Positions 26,545 to 35,068 of a stretch of 40,081 nucleotides of DNA are shown piece by piece. The notes beneath the pieces were generated by a model. It did no database searches. It was not told the origin of the DNA and saw only the letters and a program-made list of their open reading frames with translations. Source of the stretch: Oceanospirillaceae bacterium (GTDB taxonomy: Bacteria; Pseudomonadota; Gammaproteobacteria; Pseudomonadales; Balneatricaceae); contig JABSRB010000048.1 of assembly GCA_013215375.1 (NCBI GenBank), positions 1 through 40,081 on the forward strand, given 5' to 3'. Within the stretch, counting starts at the first letter, position 1. Each line of letters opens with the position of its first letter. A program made the position numbers and the translations under genes.

Positions 26545-27826
26545 ATTTGTCAGTTGATTGCGCTTCAATCGTAACTAATTGAATACAAATGCAAAGGACC
26601 TCCATAGCGAGGTTAATTTGCATTAAATTTGGCAAAGTAGGCGCAATGCGAATATTTCTGTCCCTGGGATCATTTTTATAGGGGAAAGTCGCACCCGCTT
26701 CGGTGAGTATGACACCAGCATCTTTTGCCATCGCTATTATTTTTGCAGCACAATTATCCATGACGTTCAAACTGACAAAATATCCACCGGTGGGTGTTGA
26801 CCACTGTGCAATACCTAATCCCGCTAAGTTCGTCGAAAGTACGTTTTGCACTGCCGCAAATTTAGGGACTAAGATGGCCGCATGTTTTTCCATATGGGCA
26901 TGTATTCCGCTGAGGTCTTTAAAAAAGCGTACGTGTCTCAGTTGATTAATCTTATCTGATCCAATCGTTTGCACAGCAGTATGAGATTCGAGCCATTGTA
27001 TATTTTGGCAACTGCTGCCGATAACAGCAATACCGGCACCAGCAAAACTTATTTTTGAGGTTGAGCCAATCATAAACACTCGGTTGGCGTTCCCCGCGGC
27101 TTCACAACTGCGTAATAAATTTTTAATTTCACTATGCTGCGCCGTTAAGTGATGAACGTTATAGGCATTGTCCCAGATTATTTTAAAGTCAGGTGCTGCG
27201 CATTCCATAGCCGCTAGACGATCAACTGCTGCATCACTGACAGATAATCCACTTGGATTGCCGTACTTGGGGACAAACCACATGCCTTTAATACTGCTAT
27301 CAGCACTCACTAAACGTTCGATTTCATCCAAGTCTGGATCACCATTTTTCAACAAATCAATCGGAATCATTTTAATATTAAAGTGTTCGCAGATTGAAAA
27401 ATGTCGATCATAACCAGGTGCAGGACAGAGAAAAGAAATTTTCTCTAGCTGGTTCCAGGGCTTTGCTGAGTCGGTACAGCCATGGCTCATCGACCTAGCT
27501 ATAATGTCATGCATTAATCCTAAGCTAGTATTGGCGCCAATGAATAGCTCTTGCTCAGTAACCTCCATATAGGCTGAAAATAAGGTCTTGGCTTCACTAA
27601 TACCTGACAGCCCACCATAGTTTCGACAGTCGATGCCACTGGCATCCATATAATCTGTGCTATCTAAAATGTTCAGCATAGGGTTGGCTAAATCCAATTG
27701 CTCAGAGCACGGTTTACCACGTGTCATGTCCAAATTGAGCGCTTGATCTTGATACTGGCGATATTGTTGTAAAAGCTGATTAGTATTAGCTGCGGTTGCA
27801 GCCAATTGCTGAGTATTTTGCGGCAT
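26543..27826 (-). CDS. Aspartate aminotransferase, class Ic (AspT-like), PLP-dependent
   Basis: A 427-residue fold-type I aminotransferase of the group resembling Corynebacterium AspT, not the AspC type. LDMTRGKPCSEQLDLANPML near the N-terminus and DCRNYGGLSGISEAKTLF are typical of this group. The PLP lysine is Lys258 in GSTSKISFAGAG. FVPKYGNPSG and IWDNAYNVHHL hold the Asn and Asp/Tyr cofactor contacts, and RIAPTLP near the end holds the carboxylate-binding Arg. The start at 27826 is chosen because GGAG lies 6 nt upstream; an ATG at 27838 lies before that Shine-Dalgarno. The gene stands alone. Confidence 0.87.
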   Translation of the reverse strand: MPQNTQQLAATAANTNQLLQQYRQYQDQALNLDMTRGKPCSEQLDLANPMLNILDSTDYMDASGIDCRNYGGLSGISEAKTLFSAYMEVTEQELFIGANTSLGLMHDIIARSMSHGCTDSAKPWNQLEKISFLCPAPGYDRHFSICEHFNIKMIPIDLLKNGDPDLDEIERLVSADSSIKGMWFVPKYGNPSGLSVSDAAVDRLAAMECAAPDFKIIWDNAYNVHHLTAQHSEIKNLLRSCEAAGNANRVFMIGSTSKISFAGAGIAVIGSSCQNIQWLESHTAVQTIGSDKINQLRHVRFFKDLSGIHAHMEKHAAILVPKFAAVQNVLSTNLAGLGIAQWSTPTGGYFVSLNVMDNCAAKIIAMAKDAGVILTEAGATFPYKNDPRDRNIRIAPTLPNLMQINLAMEVLCICIQLVTIEAQSTDK

Positions 27827-28369
27827 ACCTGTCTCCATAAATGAAAATAAGGATAAAGATCGAAGTTTGTCATTTTAATGATAGGTTTTGCTGCATGCAA
27901 CGCTTTTATTACGTGCAGCAGGCTGAAATTGAAAATATCAATCTAACACAAGTATTTGATTGGAATATAAGTTTTAGGCATTGTTTGATTTGGCTGTATA
28001 TCCTTTAAACGTGCATGCTCCAGGTTATCAAATATCTGTTAATTGAGATGATTTATCCATCCTTGGGAGCTTTGATTTTTTAACCCTGTATTTAAAGAAT
28101 AGGAAGAGTGGAGAATGCTGACAATTGAGTCAGTTTTGGCGCATATAGATAGAGAATATATAGAATCCCGTTATAATAATGGCAACAGATGTATGTAAAA
28201 CTTTAGTGATTAAATATTGCGCTTATTTTTGAAAAAACCGTTTTATAGCCGTTAAAATGTCAGATTTATATTAAAATCTGAATGAAAAAAGTAACTATTT
28301 AATAGTGTCTGGTTAAAGAAAACCGGTGAAATTATAACTATTTAAATAGACAAATGTTTTAGGATTAAC
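27827..28369. other. 540-bp divergent intergenic region before the phosphoribosyltransferase gene
   Basis: AT-rich, with promoters in both directions expected. It contains a possible 27-residue frame (28115-28198), an 8-bp hairpin TCAGATTT/AAATCTGA at 28260-28281, and a GCTGCA/TGCAGC pairing near 27890. No other coding sequence is seen. Confidence 0.4.
28115..28198 (+). CDS. Possible 27-residue small protein
   Basis: An ATG at 28115 opens a 27-residue frame beginning MLTIESVLAHIDREYIESRY, preceded by AGGAAG with about an 8-nt spacer. It is amphipathic and helical-looking, with no recognised family. It may be a translated small protein, a remnant of a longer gene's N-terminus, or chance. Confidence 0.25.
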   Translation: MLTIESVLAHIDREYIESRYNNGNRCM

Positions 28370-28936
28370 ATGACAAAAAAATATATAGATGCTCAACAAT
28401 TGCTAGATGATTCATACAATCTAGGATTGAAAATATTAGACAGCGGTTGTAAGCCAAATTATATCGTGGGTGTATGGCGTGGGGGCACTCCTGTAGGAAT
28501 TGCTGTACAAGAGTTGCTAGATTTCTTTGATATCAAGTGTGATCATATTTCGATTCGTACGTCTTCCTACACAGGGATTGAAGAGCGTGTATCGAATGTG
28601 CGTGTACATGGATTAGATTACATTATTAAAAACATCAATGCAGAAGATACTTTACTCATTGTTGATGATGTATATGATTCCGGTCTATCAGTGGCGCAAA
28701 TTATACAAGACATCAGTAGAAAATGTCGTCGTAACACTCCGGTAATAAAAGTGGCCACTCCCTATTTTAAGCCAGACAACAACAAGACAGGTCGCGAGCC
28801 TGATTTCTACTTGTATAAAACGGATGAATGGTTAGTTTTTCCTCATGAACTTACTGGATTAACCAAAGAAGAATTATTAAGAGACAAGCCGGGTATAGAC
28901 GTAATACGTCAACGTATCGAGCAATTAAAAGACTAG
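28370..28936 (+). CDS. Hypoxanthine phosphoribosyltransferase-like protein
   Basis: A 188-residue type I phosphoribosyltransferase. The PRPP-binding motif LLIVDDVYDSGLS is at residues 95-107, and the N-terminal loop YIVGVWRGGTPVG (31-43) binds pyrophosphate. A C-terminal extension DEWLVFPHELTG fits the hypoxanthine/xanthine group (salvage of purine bases to nucleotides). Substrate preference among hypoxanthine, xanthine and guanine cannot be read. It is a lone gene with a weak GCTCCC/GGGAGC hairpin (28946-28985) after it. Thematically it complements the urate pathway further right, but is not linked to it. Confidence 0.83.
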   Translation: MTKKYIDAQQLLDDSYNLGLKILDSGCKPNYIVGVWRGGTPVGIAVQELLDFFDIKCDHISIRTSSYTGIEERVSNVRVHGLDYIIKNINAEDTLLIVDDVYDSGLSVAQIIQDISRKCRRNTPVIKVATPYFKPDNNKTGREPDFYLYKTDEWLVFPHELTGLTKEELLRDKPGIDVIRQRIEQLKD

Positions 28937-28945
28937 GCTCTATTG

Positions 28946-28985
28946 GCTCCCTCGTTTGTGAATATTTTTTTACAGCGGTGGGAGC
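28946..28985. terminator. Weak hairpin between convergent genes
   Basis: GCTCCC (28946-28951) pairs with GGGAGC (28980-28985) around a 28-nt loop that contains a T7 run, between the phosphoribosyltransferase and Sel1-repeat genes. Confidence 0.35.
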
Positions 28986-29000
28986 TTCTTGTCATCAACT

Positions 29001-29735
29001 CTATTTTTCGTAATTACCGCGGTTTTTGTCTAGCCATAAAGTGACATTTTTCCTAGCCACTTTTAATTGCTCAGCACTCATTTTTTCAGAGAGTAGTTTA
29101 ATCTCTTGGCCTGTATCTATTTGTTCTAATGCCAGAGAAAACCACACATACGCTTGTACTAAATCCCGCGTTACTTGTTCGCCCTTTAAATACAGGTGAG
29201 CTAAGTCTAATTGCGCATTGGCTTGGTCTTGATTGGCGGCTAAGTTGTACCATTTTAACGCATTATCAATATTGACCACGGTTCCTTCACCATAGCGATG
29301 TAAATTCCCCAAGTTGTATTGGAAATCAGCATTGCCTTGTTCTGCCGCTCTAGCGAACCAGTGGAAAGCCAGATTGTAGTCTTGTTCAAGGCCGATTGCT
29401 TGATAATAGAGATAACCTAAATAGAATTGTGCAATATCGTCATTGAGTTCCGCGGCGCTACGATACCATTTAATCGCTTTAGCAATATCCCTCTCTACGC
29501 CATCGCCTTGTTCATACATACTGGCGAGTATTCGTTGGGCGGGGGGGCTTCCCGTTTTAGCAACAATTTGCAGGGTACTAAAAGTCGCGGTTTCTAAGTG
29601 CTCATCTGAAGCTGCAGCAAAAGTGCCAACTGACAGTGTAAATAATAAAATAGAGACGCTGTTAATTAACACTCTATTTTGTCCGAGCAAGTTATTTAAA
29701 TCTAAAGACCTAATTAATAACAAAAAATATGGCAT
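29001..29735 (-). CDS. Sel1-repeat (TPR-like) exported protein
   Basis: A 244-residue protein with about four Sel1-like repeats of ~36 residues between residues 60 and 200 (for example AQRILASMYEQGDGVERDIAKAIKWYRSAAE and AQFYLGYLYYQAIGLEQDYNLAFHWFARAAE). They form a helical solenoid for protein-protein contact. A hydrophobic stretch (about residues 23-42, ending TFAAAS) is a signal peptide or anchor, so the protein should be periplasmic. ATG 29735 is preferred because GGGGA lies about 5 nt upstream; the frame continues to 29813. The partner is unknown. Confidence 0.78.
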   Translation of the reverse strand: MPYFLLLIRSLDLNNLLGQNRVLINSVSILLFTLSVGTFAAASDEHLETATFSTLQIVAKTGSPPAQRILASMYEQGDGVERDIAKAIKWYRSAAELNDDIAQFYLGYLYYQAIGLEQDYNLAFHWFARAAEQGNADFQYNLGNLHRYGEGTVVNIDNALKWYNLAANQDQANAQLDLAHLYLKGEQVTRDLVQAYVWFSLALEQIDTGQEIKLLSEKMSAEQLKVARKNVTLWLDKNRGNYEK

Positions 29736-29936
29736 AGGTTTCCCCAATATAATCATTAGATTTATTCTAGTAAACATAGCTAAAATAGATAACATATTTA
29801 CTAAATAAACCAAAATATTGCGTGCGATACTCGCTCTAGATACATTTAAGCTAGTTATTGATCTTTTAAAGACTAACGTTCTAATTGCAGTTGGCTGGCT
29901 TGGCTAAATTTAGTGGCCACATCCCTGATCCTGACC

Positions 29937-30371
29937 TCAGTTTCCAGCATCCGCTAATAATTGTAAACCTTGTAATACCTGTGTTTGTTGCTCAGCGTTT
30001 AATTTGTTTAACATCTTCGTTAGTTTATTGCTGTCCAGCACCGAGGACTCTTGCAGTGCTGTGCGTCCGGCATCGGTGAGTAAATATCGCGTGCGACGTT
30101 GATCGTTGTCATCGATCTTGGTCAGTAATACCTTGAGTGCTACTAAGTGATTGAGTGCTTCAGACATTGTGGAAGGTGCAACATTAAGATGGTTAGCTAA
30201 CTCTTTGTTGTAGCGATATTTTCCATCAAATATATGAACAAGGATGTTGAGGTCGCGATCAGTGAGTTGGCCCTTTGCGGATTTTGCCTTGCTGTGCTGT
30301 TGATGGCAGGCAAAATATATTTTTGGATATAATACTTGGATCTGCAATACATTGTTTTCAATATTGGACAT
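29937..30371 (-). CDS. MarR-family transcriptional regulator
   Basis: A 144-residue winged-helix regulator. Residues ~40-105 hold the DNA-binding part: LTDRDLNILVHIF, NKELANHLNVAPSTMSEALNHLVALKVLLTKIDDNDQRRTRYLLTDAG, with the DxRRxR wing. It starts at ATG 30371; an in-frame GTG lies at 30383. Divergent from an SRPBCC protein and an ABC exporter, it probably represses them, as MarR proteins often do with efflux genes. No operator palindrome was identified with confidence. Confidence 0.85.
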   Translation of the reverse strand: MSNIENNVLQIQVLYPKIYFACHQQHSKAKSAKGQLTDRDLNILVHIFDGKYRYNKELANHLNVAPSTMSEALNHLVALKVLLTKIDDNDQRRTRYLLTDAGRTALQESSVLDSNKLTKMLNKLNAEQQTQVLQGLQLLADAGN

Positions 30372-30557
30372 GATGAGTTTCACGAATGAGAGAAGTTCGG
30401 TTAACCTAACTTTGCTTGTATAGGCGGCTTTGAATTATAGAATGGCAGATCAGTTGGGTCTATGTCGAAAGAAAGAAATAAATAAATGCTACTAGCGTTT
30501 ATATCTAAAATTTCGACTTAAACTAATCGATCTTATACAAATATAAAAGGTAAATAG

Positions 30558-31055
30558 ATGAGCATAGCCGTAAAGATTACTCTTACCATGGTCGTGATAT
30601 TAGCACTTTCAATACTGGTGGTAGTGTTGATCGGAAAAGCGCTACCGGTAAAACATCAAGCACAGCGTAGCGTCGTGATAGAGGCTGGCGTGGCACAAGT
30701 GTGGGCCATGTTAACCCACTACTCACAAATGCCACAGTGGCGTGTCGAGCTTGTTAGTGTAGAGAAAATATCTGCTGCTGTTTGGCTTGAAACCGACAAG
30801 TCGGGGAAGAGTATCGCTTTCAACACCACGGCATCTGTCCCTGAGCAAACTTTAGTGCGTACTATTGTCGGCGAGGATTTGATGTTTGGCGGGAGTTGGA
30901 CTTTTGAATTGAGGGCGCAAGGATCATATACACAGCTAACGATCACCGAAAATGGTGAAGTGTATAACCCGTTATTTCGCTTTGTAGCCAAATATATTAT
31001 GGGTTATAACTCATCTATGGATAAATTTTTAGGGCAATTACAGTTGGCGCTTTGA
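30558..31055 (+). CDS. Membrane-anchored SRPBCC (START/polyketide cyclase-like) protein
   Basis: A 165-residue protein with one N-terminal membrane segment (residues ~5-28) and an SRPBCC domain (VVIEAGVAQVWAMLTHYSQMPQWRVELVSVEKI to the end). This fold binds hydrophobic ligands. AAAAGG with a 7-nt spacer supports ATG 30558. It lies upstream of the ABC exporter on the same strand and divergent from MarR, so these may form a MarR-controlled lipophile-handling unit. The ligand is unknown. Confidence 0.75.
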   Translation: MSIAVKITLTMVVILALSILVVVLIGKALPVKHQAQRSVVIEAGVAQVWAMLTHYSQMPQWRVELVSVEKISAAVWLETDKSGKSIAFNTTASVPEQTLVRTIVGEDLMFGGSWTFELRAQGSYTQLTITENGEVYNPLFRFVAKYIMGYNSSMDKFLGQLQLAL

Positions 31056-31184
31056 TGTTTGTCTCTGACCGCAGGTTGATGAAAAATAGTGATGAGCTAT
31101 ATGACGAAAACGACTATTTTTTGTATACTAGCCAGCCATTTGCTCTGCAGAGAATTACTCCGGATGCCTCAAGCACAAGCTAAG

Positions 31185-32975
31185 ATGACTGACAGCCAGT
31201 CTAAAGAGAAGCCAAAATTACATCGTTCAACTTTCAGCATACTATTGTCTTTTGCGTTGCCTTATCGAAAAACCATGTTCTTCGCCATGTTAGCGCTGAT
31301 TTTTACCGCGGGTATTACCTTGTCTATTGGCCAAGGCTTGAAGATGATGATCGACAATGGTTTTGTCGCCCAATCGAATTCACAGCTCAATCAGGCAACG
31401 CTGATTATATTAGTGCTTGCGGTACTGATGGCGGGGGGGACTTATGTACGTTTTTATTTAGTTTCCTGGTTAGGCGAGCGTATATGTGCAGATATGCGCA
31501 GAGCGGTTTTTGATCATTTGGTGGAACTGCATCCCAGTTACTTTGAAACCAATCTCAGTGGCGAGATCATGTCGCGGTTGACCACTGATACCACTTTATT
31601 GCAAACGATCATAGGCTCATCAATGTCGATGGCACTGCGCAGTGGTTTAATGCTAATCGGCTCAGTGGTGATGTTATTACTAACAGATGCCTGGTTGACG
31701 ATGGTGGTTTTTGTAGCGGTGCCTGTGGTGTTGCTACCTATCTATATCTTTGGTCGCAGGGTTAGAGAGCTGTCCAAGCAAACTCAAGACACCGTGGCCA
31801 ATGTCGGTACTTATGCCGGTGAGATCATTCAGCAGATCAAAACGGTGCAGAGTTATTCGCGTGAAGGTTTTGAGCGTCAATCTTTTGGCCGTGAAGTTGA
31901 AAAGTCGTTCGAGGTGGGCAAGGCGCGCATCAAACAACGTGCATTATTAATTGCCGCGGTATTGTTGTTGGTGTTCTCATCAGTGGCAAGCATGTTGTGG
32001 TTGGGCGGCAGTGCGGTAATATCTGGGGAGATGAGTGCGGGCGTGTTAGGTGCTTTTATCTTCTATTCTATATTGCTTGCCACCTCGGCCTCTACTATCT
32101 CCCAAGTTTGGGGCGATTTACAAAGAGCAGCAGGGGCGAGTGATAGACTGGTTGAACTGTTACAAGTGGAGAGTGAGATAGTTTCTTCACCTACAGCAAT
32201 AAAAGTTGATGCACAGTTTAAAGCTTCAATAAGCTTCGATAATGTGTCATTTTACTACCCATCACGCCAAGGTCAGGCGGCTTTACACGGCATTAATTTT
32301 AGTATTTTACCGGGTGAAACAGTGGCAGTGGTAGGGCCCTCGGGGGCCGGTAAATCGACGTTATTTGAGTTGGTACAACGCTTCTATGATCCAGTCTCAG
32401 GTGTGGTGAAATTTGCTGATATTGATATTAAAACCTTAGAGCATCACCAGTTACGCGATCAAATGGCGCTCGTGCCGCAGCAGCCAGTACTGTTTAGCAA
32501 TGATGTGCGTTACAACATCAGCTATGGCAATCCAGAGGCGAGTGATGAGGAGATTGTCGAGGCTGCAAAAGCGGCCAATGCGCATGACTTTATCATGCAG
32601 TTACCCGAGCAATATAATAGCTACCTTGGCGAGAAAGGGGTGCGTTTGAGTGGAGGACAAAAACAGCGCTTAGCCATTGCACGAGCCATCCTTAAAAACC
32701 CTAAAGTGTTGTTGTTAGATGAGGCGACCAGTGCCTTAGATGCGCAAAGTGAGGCGAAGGTGCAGCAAGCGCTAGAGCACTTAATGCAGGGGCGTACCAC
32801 CTTGATCATTGCCCATCGTCTTGCCACCATCTTGGATGCGGACAAAATTATGGTATTAGATCAAGGCGAGATCATCGCCATCGGCAATCACCAGCAATTA
32901 TTGCAAAGCTGTCCGCTGTATAAACAATTGGCAGAATTGCAATTTAGAGAACCACTACTAGTCACTGAGAAGTAA
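31185..32975 (+). CDS. ABCB-type (MsbA-like) ABC exporter
   Basis: A ~596-residue half-transporter with an N-terminal six-helix export domain and a C-terminal nucleotide-binding domain. In the latter: Walker A GPSGAGKST, signature LSGGQKQRLAIARA, Walker B VLLLDEATSALD, and the switch His in IAHRL. It would work as a homodimer in the inner membrane, exporting a lipid or drug. The start is uncertain: the frame is open from 31089 with in-frame ATGs at 31092, 31101, 31164 and 31185, none with a good ribosome site. The last is chosen because the residues before it are not family-like. The stop lies 12 bp from the convergent micro-protein gene. Confidence 0.85.
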   Translation: MTDSQSKEKPKLHRSTFSILLSFALPYRKTMFFAMLALIFTAGITLSIGQGLKMMIDNGFVAQSNSQLNQATLIILVLAVLMAGGTYVRFYLVSWLGERICADMRRAVFDHLVELHPSYFETNLSGEIMSRLTTDTTLLQTIIGSSMSMALRSGLMLIGSVVMLLLTDAWLTMVVFVAVPVVLLPIYIFGRRVRELSKQTQDTVANVGTYAGEIIQQIKTVQSYSREGFERQSFGREVEKSFEVGKARIKQRALLIAAVLLLVFSSVASMLWLGGSAVISGEMSAGVLGAFIFYSILLATSASTISQVWGDLQRAAGASDRLVELLQVESEIVSSPTAIKVDAQFKASISFDNVSFYYPSRQGQAALHGINFSILPGETVAVVGPSGAGKSTLFELVQRFYDPVSGVVKFADIDIKTLEHHQLRDQMALVPQQPVLFSNDVRYNISYGNPEASDEEIVEAAKAANAHDFIMQLPEQYNSYLGEKGVRLSGGQKQRLAIARAILKNPKVLLLDEATSALDAQSEAKVQQALEHLMQGRTTLIIAHRLATILDADKIMVLDQGEIIAIGNHQQLLQSCPLYKQLAELQFREPLLVTEK

Positions 32976-32987
32976 TAGTACTGTTAA

Positions 32988-33116
32988 TTAATCGGGATCT
33001 TTATAAATGAGCGATCGCGCTTTTATAAAGCCCCAGACCATAGCGCCAGCCATGGCAAATATTCCGAGTAAACTGGGCCACAGTGTTTCAAATACATAAG
33101 GGTCTATACCAAACAT
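32988..33116 (-). CDS. 42-residue single-pass membrane protein
   Basis: A micro-protein, MFGIDPYVFETLWPSLLGIF followed by a Gly/Ala-rich hydrophobic stretch and a basic-acidic tail ending KDPD. It has one membrane helix (about residues 13-33) with a Lys/Arg-containing C-terminus likely in the cytoplasm. AAGGAG with a 6-nt spacer before ATG 33116 is the best ribosome site in the neighbourhood, which argues that it is translated. A perfect FNR/Anr box lies 116-129 bp upstream. It may be a small subunit of a respiratory complex (compare CcoQ and CydX), but it matches none that I know. Confidence 0.68.
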   Translation of the reverse strand: MFGIDPYVFETLWPSLLGIFAMAGAMVWGFIKARSLIYKDPD

Positions 33117-33231
33117 AATCGTCTCCTTAAAGATTAAAAATCTAAGATAACCATTATTGCTGGTGCAGATATTGATGTAGGACAATAAATAGTGGGAAGT
33201 TAACGGGTGAGTTTAGCTGTGAGAAAAAACC

Positions 33232-33245
33232 TTGATATAGATCAA
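33232..33245 (-). promoter_or_regulatory. FNR/Anr box
   Basis: TTGATATAGATCAA fits the FNR/Anr consensus TTGATnnnnATCAA at all ten defined positions. It lies between the puuD stop and the 42-residue gene. Reading leftward, TAAACT about 16 nt further on is a possible -10, but the spacing is shorter than the usual class II arrangement. Confidence 0.65.
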
Positions 33246-33324
33246 TATTTGAGTTTGTCTAGTCGACCTTTTTGCAGAGAAGTATAGGTTACTGCTTCAA
33301 AAAAGATCGACTAACAAGCTCGAA

Positions 33325-34518
33325 TTACTGCTCGATGTTCGCCCCTTCAATAATCCATTGACCGAGTAATTGACGCTCAGCATCTGTCATGTGCGTCATA
33401 TTGCCCAGCGGCATTACCTTGGATGCGACGGCTTGCGCATTAATTTTTGCTGCTTGGAGTTTAATTTGTGCAGCAGTATCAAACATCACCCCAGCAGGGG
33501 CTGTTTTGAACAGTGGGCTGCTAGGTGCTGCTGCATGACAACTACTGCAACGCTGCTCAATAATGCTTTTAACCGCACTAAATTGCACTTTAGGTACCGC
33601 CGTCTCGGTGTTGTTTTGCGGCGCGGTTTTAGGCGCGACCACAAAAGCTAAACACACCATGCCAAGCGCAGCAGCTGGAATTGTCCAGGCAAATTTTTGG
33701 CTTAAGTGACGGGTGTTGAAATAGTGGCGTACCAACACACTCAATACTGCCAGCGCAGCCAATACTGCCCAGTTATACTCGTGTCCATAAGTACTGGGGA
33801 AGTGGTTACTGATCATGATAAACAGAATCGGTAGGGTGAAGTAGTTATTGTGTCTAGAGCGTAACAAACCTTTCGCCGGTAGACTCGGATCAGGCGTTTC
33901 GCCTTTCTCTAAAGAGGCGACCATTTTTCGTTGCGCGGGCATGATCACAAAAAATACATTGCCAACCATGATTGAGCCAATAATAGCACCAACATGAATA
34001 AAGGCACCGCGACCACTAAATACTAAGGAGAGCGCCCACGCAGCGCACACTAACAGTAGAAACAAGACCGCGCCTAACATTACTGGTTTTTTAGCGAGTG
34101 GCGACTCACACAAGGTGGTATAAATAAGCCAGCCGGCAATTAAGCTGGCAATACTAATACCTATTGCACCAAGCGAGCTTAGGTCTGAGCCAGGAGCTAT
34201 TAGGTAGAGTTCAGCATTGAGGTAATAGACCACGGCCAGTAGCGCCATCCCCGATAACCAAGTGGTATATGCCTCCCATTTAAACCAGTGTAAATTTTCT
34301 GGCATTTCAGGTGGAGCCAACTTGTATTTTTCTAGATGATAAATGCCACCACCGTGAATAGCCCATAAATCTCCGGCTAATCCCTCTTTAGGGGCGCGTC
34401 TATCTAAATGATTTTCCAGCCAGACAAAATAAAATGAAGCGCCTATCCAGGCAACGCCAGTGATCATATGTGCCCAGCGAATAGCCAAATTTAACCATTC
34501 TGTGTAATGGGGATCCAT
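33325..34518 (-). CDS. puuD: Membrane urate oxidase (urate hydroxylase) with cytochrome c domain
   Basis: A 397-residue protein with about eight to nine membrane helices (DUF989-type N-terminal part, residues 1-295) and a C-terminal cytochrome c domain. The haem c site is CSSCH (324-328), and Met369 in VMPLGN is the likely axial ligand. Known PuuD proteins oxidise urate to 5-hydroxyisourate and pass the electrons to the respiratory chain instead of making hydrogen peroxide. The haem domain faces the periplasm, so c-type cytochrome maturation is needed. It is the last gene of the leftward puuE-uraD-alc-allA-puuD set, 24 nt after allA. Confidence 0.93.
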   Translation of the reverse strand: MDPHYTEWLNLAIRWAHMITGVAWIGASFYFVWLENHLDRRAPKEGLAGDLWAIHGGGIYHLEKYKLAPPEMPENLHWFKWEAYTTWLSGMALLAVVYYLNAELYLIAPGSDLSSLGAIGISIASLIAGWLIYTTLCESPLAKKPVMLGAVLFLLLVCAAWALSLVFSGRGAFIHVGAIIGSIMVGNVFFVIMPAQRKMVASLEKGETPDPSLPAKGLLRSRHNNYFTLPILFIMISNHFPSTYGHEYNWAVLAALAVLSVLVRHYFNTRHLSQKFAWTIPAAALGMVCLAFVVAPKTAPQNNTETAVPKVQFSAVKSIIEQRCSSCHAAAPSSPLFKTAPAGVMFDTAAQIKLQAAKINAQAVASKVMPLGNMTHMTDAERQLLGQWIIEGANIEQ

Positions 34519-34542
34519 TTATAACTCCTATAATTTAATAAC

Positions 34543-35067
34543 TTAAGACGATGAGCCTGAGAGAGCAAGCTGTGGGTCTAACATTATTTGTACACCCTCA
34601 GCAAAATAGTACTCATCGCAATTGTTGCCATCACCCGCACGATCGACCACTAAAAAGTCATCGCTGGCGGCGCAGCACAAAATAGGGTGGTGCCAAGTGC
34701 CCAAATGATAATTTATGCCCTGCTCGCCAGTGGCAATAAACGCTTGCACTTGGTCGAGTTCAGGTTCGGGGCCTGCTGGTGCCACCACGATCAGAAACGG
34801 CTGGCCTTTAAGTGGCATAAAAGCCTGACTACCTTTGGGGTGGCGCTCTAACATCTTGACCTGCAGCGGCATGGTGAGGCTCTTGGCCCGAAAAATACTA
34901 ATAATAGCCTTGTCACTAGCATCACTTAGCTCAACTTGGGCTAGGCGATGAAAGCGTTGTGTATTATTGTTATTGATCATAAAGAAATCGCTGTCCGCGG
35001 TTTCTATCACATCACCAAAGGGCGCAAAAGCTGCCTTGCTCAAAGGCTGTACCTTTAGAACCAACAT
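34543..35067 (-). CDS. allA: Ureidoglycolate lyase
   Basis: A 174-residue cupin-like enzyme that splits ureidoglycolate into glyoxylate and urea. Family features are LSKAAFAPFGDVIET (8-22), MLERHPKGSQAFMPL, FLIVVAP, and NYHLGTWHHPI with metal-binding histidines. ATG 35067 lies 1 nt past the alc stop, so the genes are coupled. The frame runs further upstream into alc, but those residues are not AllA-like. The final product glyoxylate would enter central metabolism. Confidence 0.92.
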   Translation of the reverse strand: MLVLKVQPLSKAAFAPFGDVIETADSDFFMINNNNTQRFHRLAQVELSDASDKAIISIFRAKSLTMPLQVKMLERHPKGSQAFMPLKGQPFLIVVAPAGPEPELDQVQAFIATGEQGINYHLGTWHHPILCCAASDDFLVVDRAGDGNNCDEYYFAEGVQIMLDPQLALSGSSS

Positions 35068-35068
35068 T

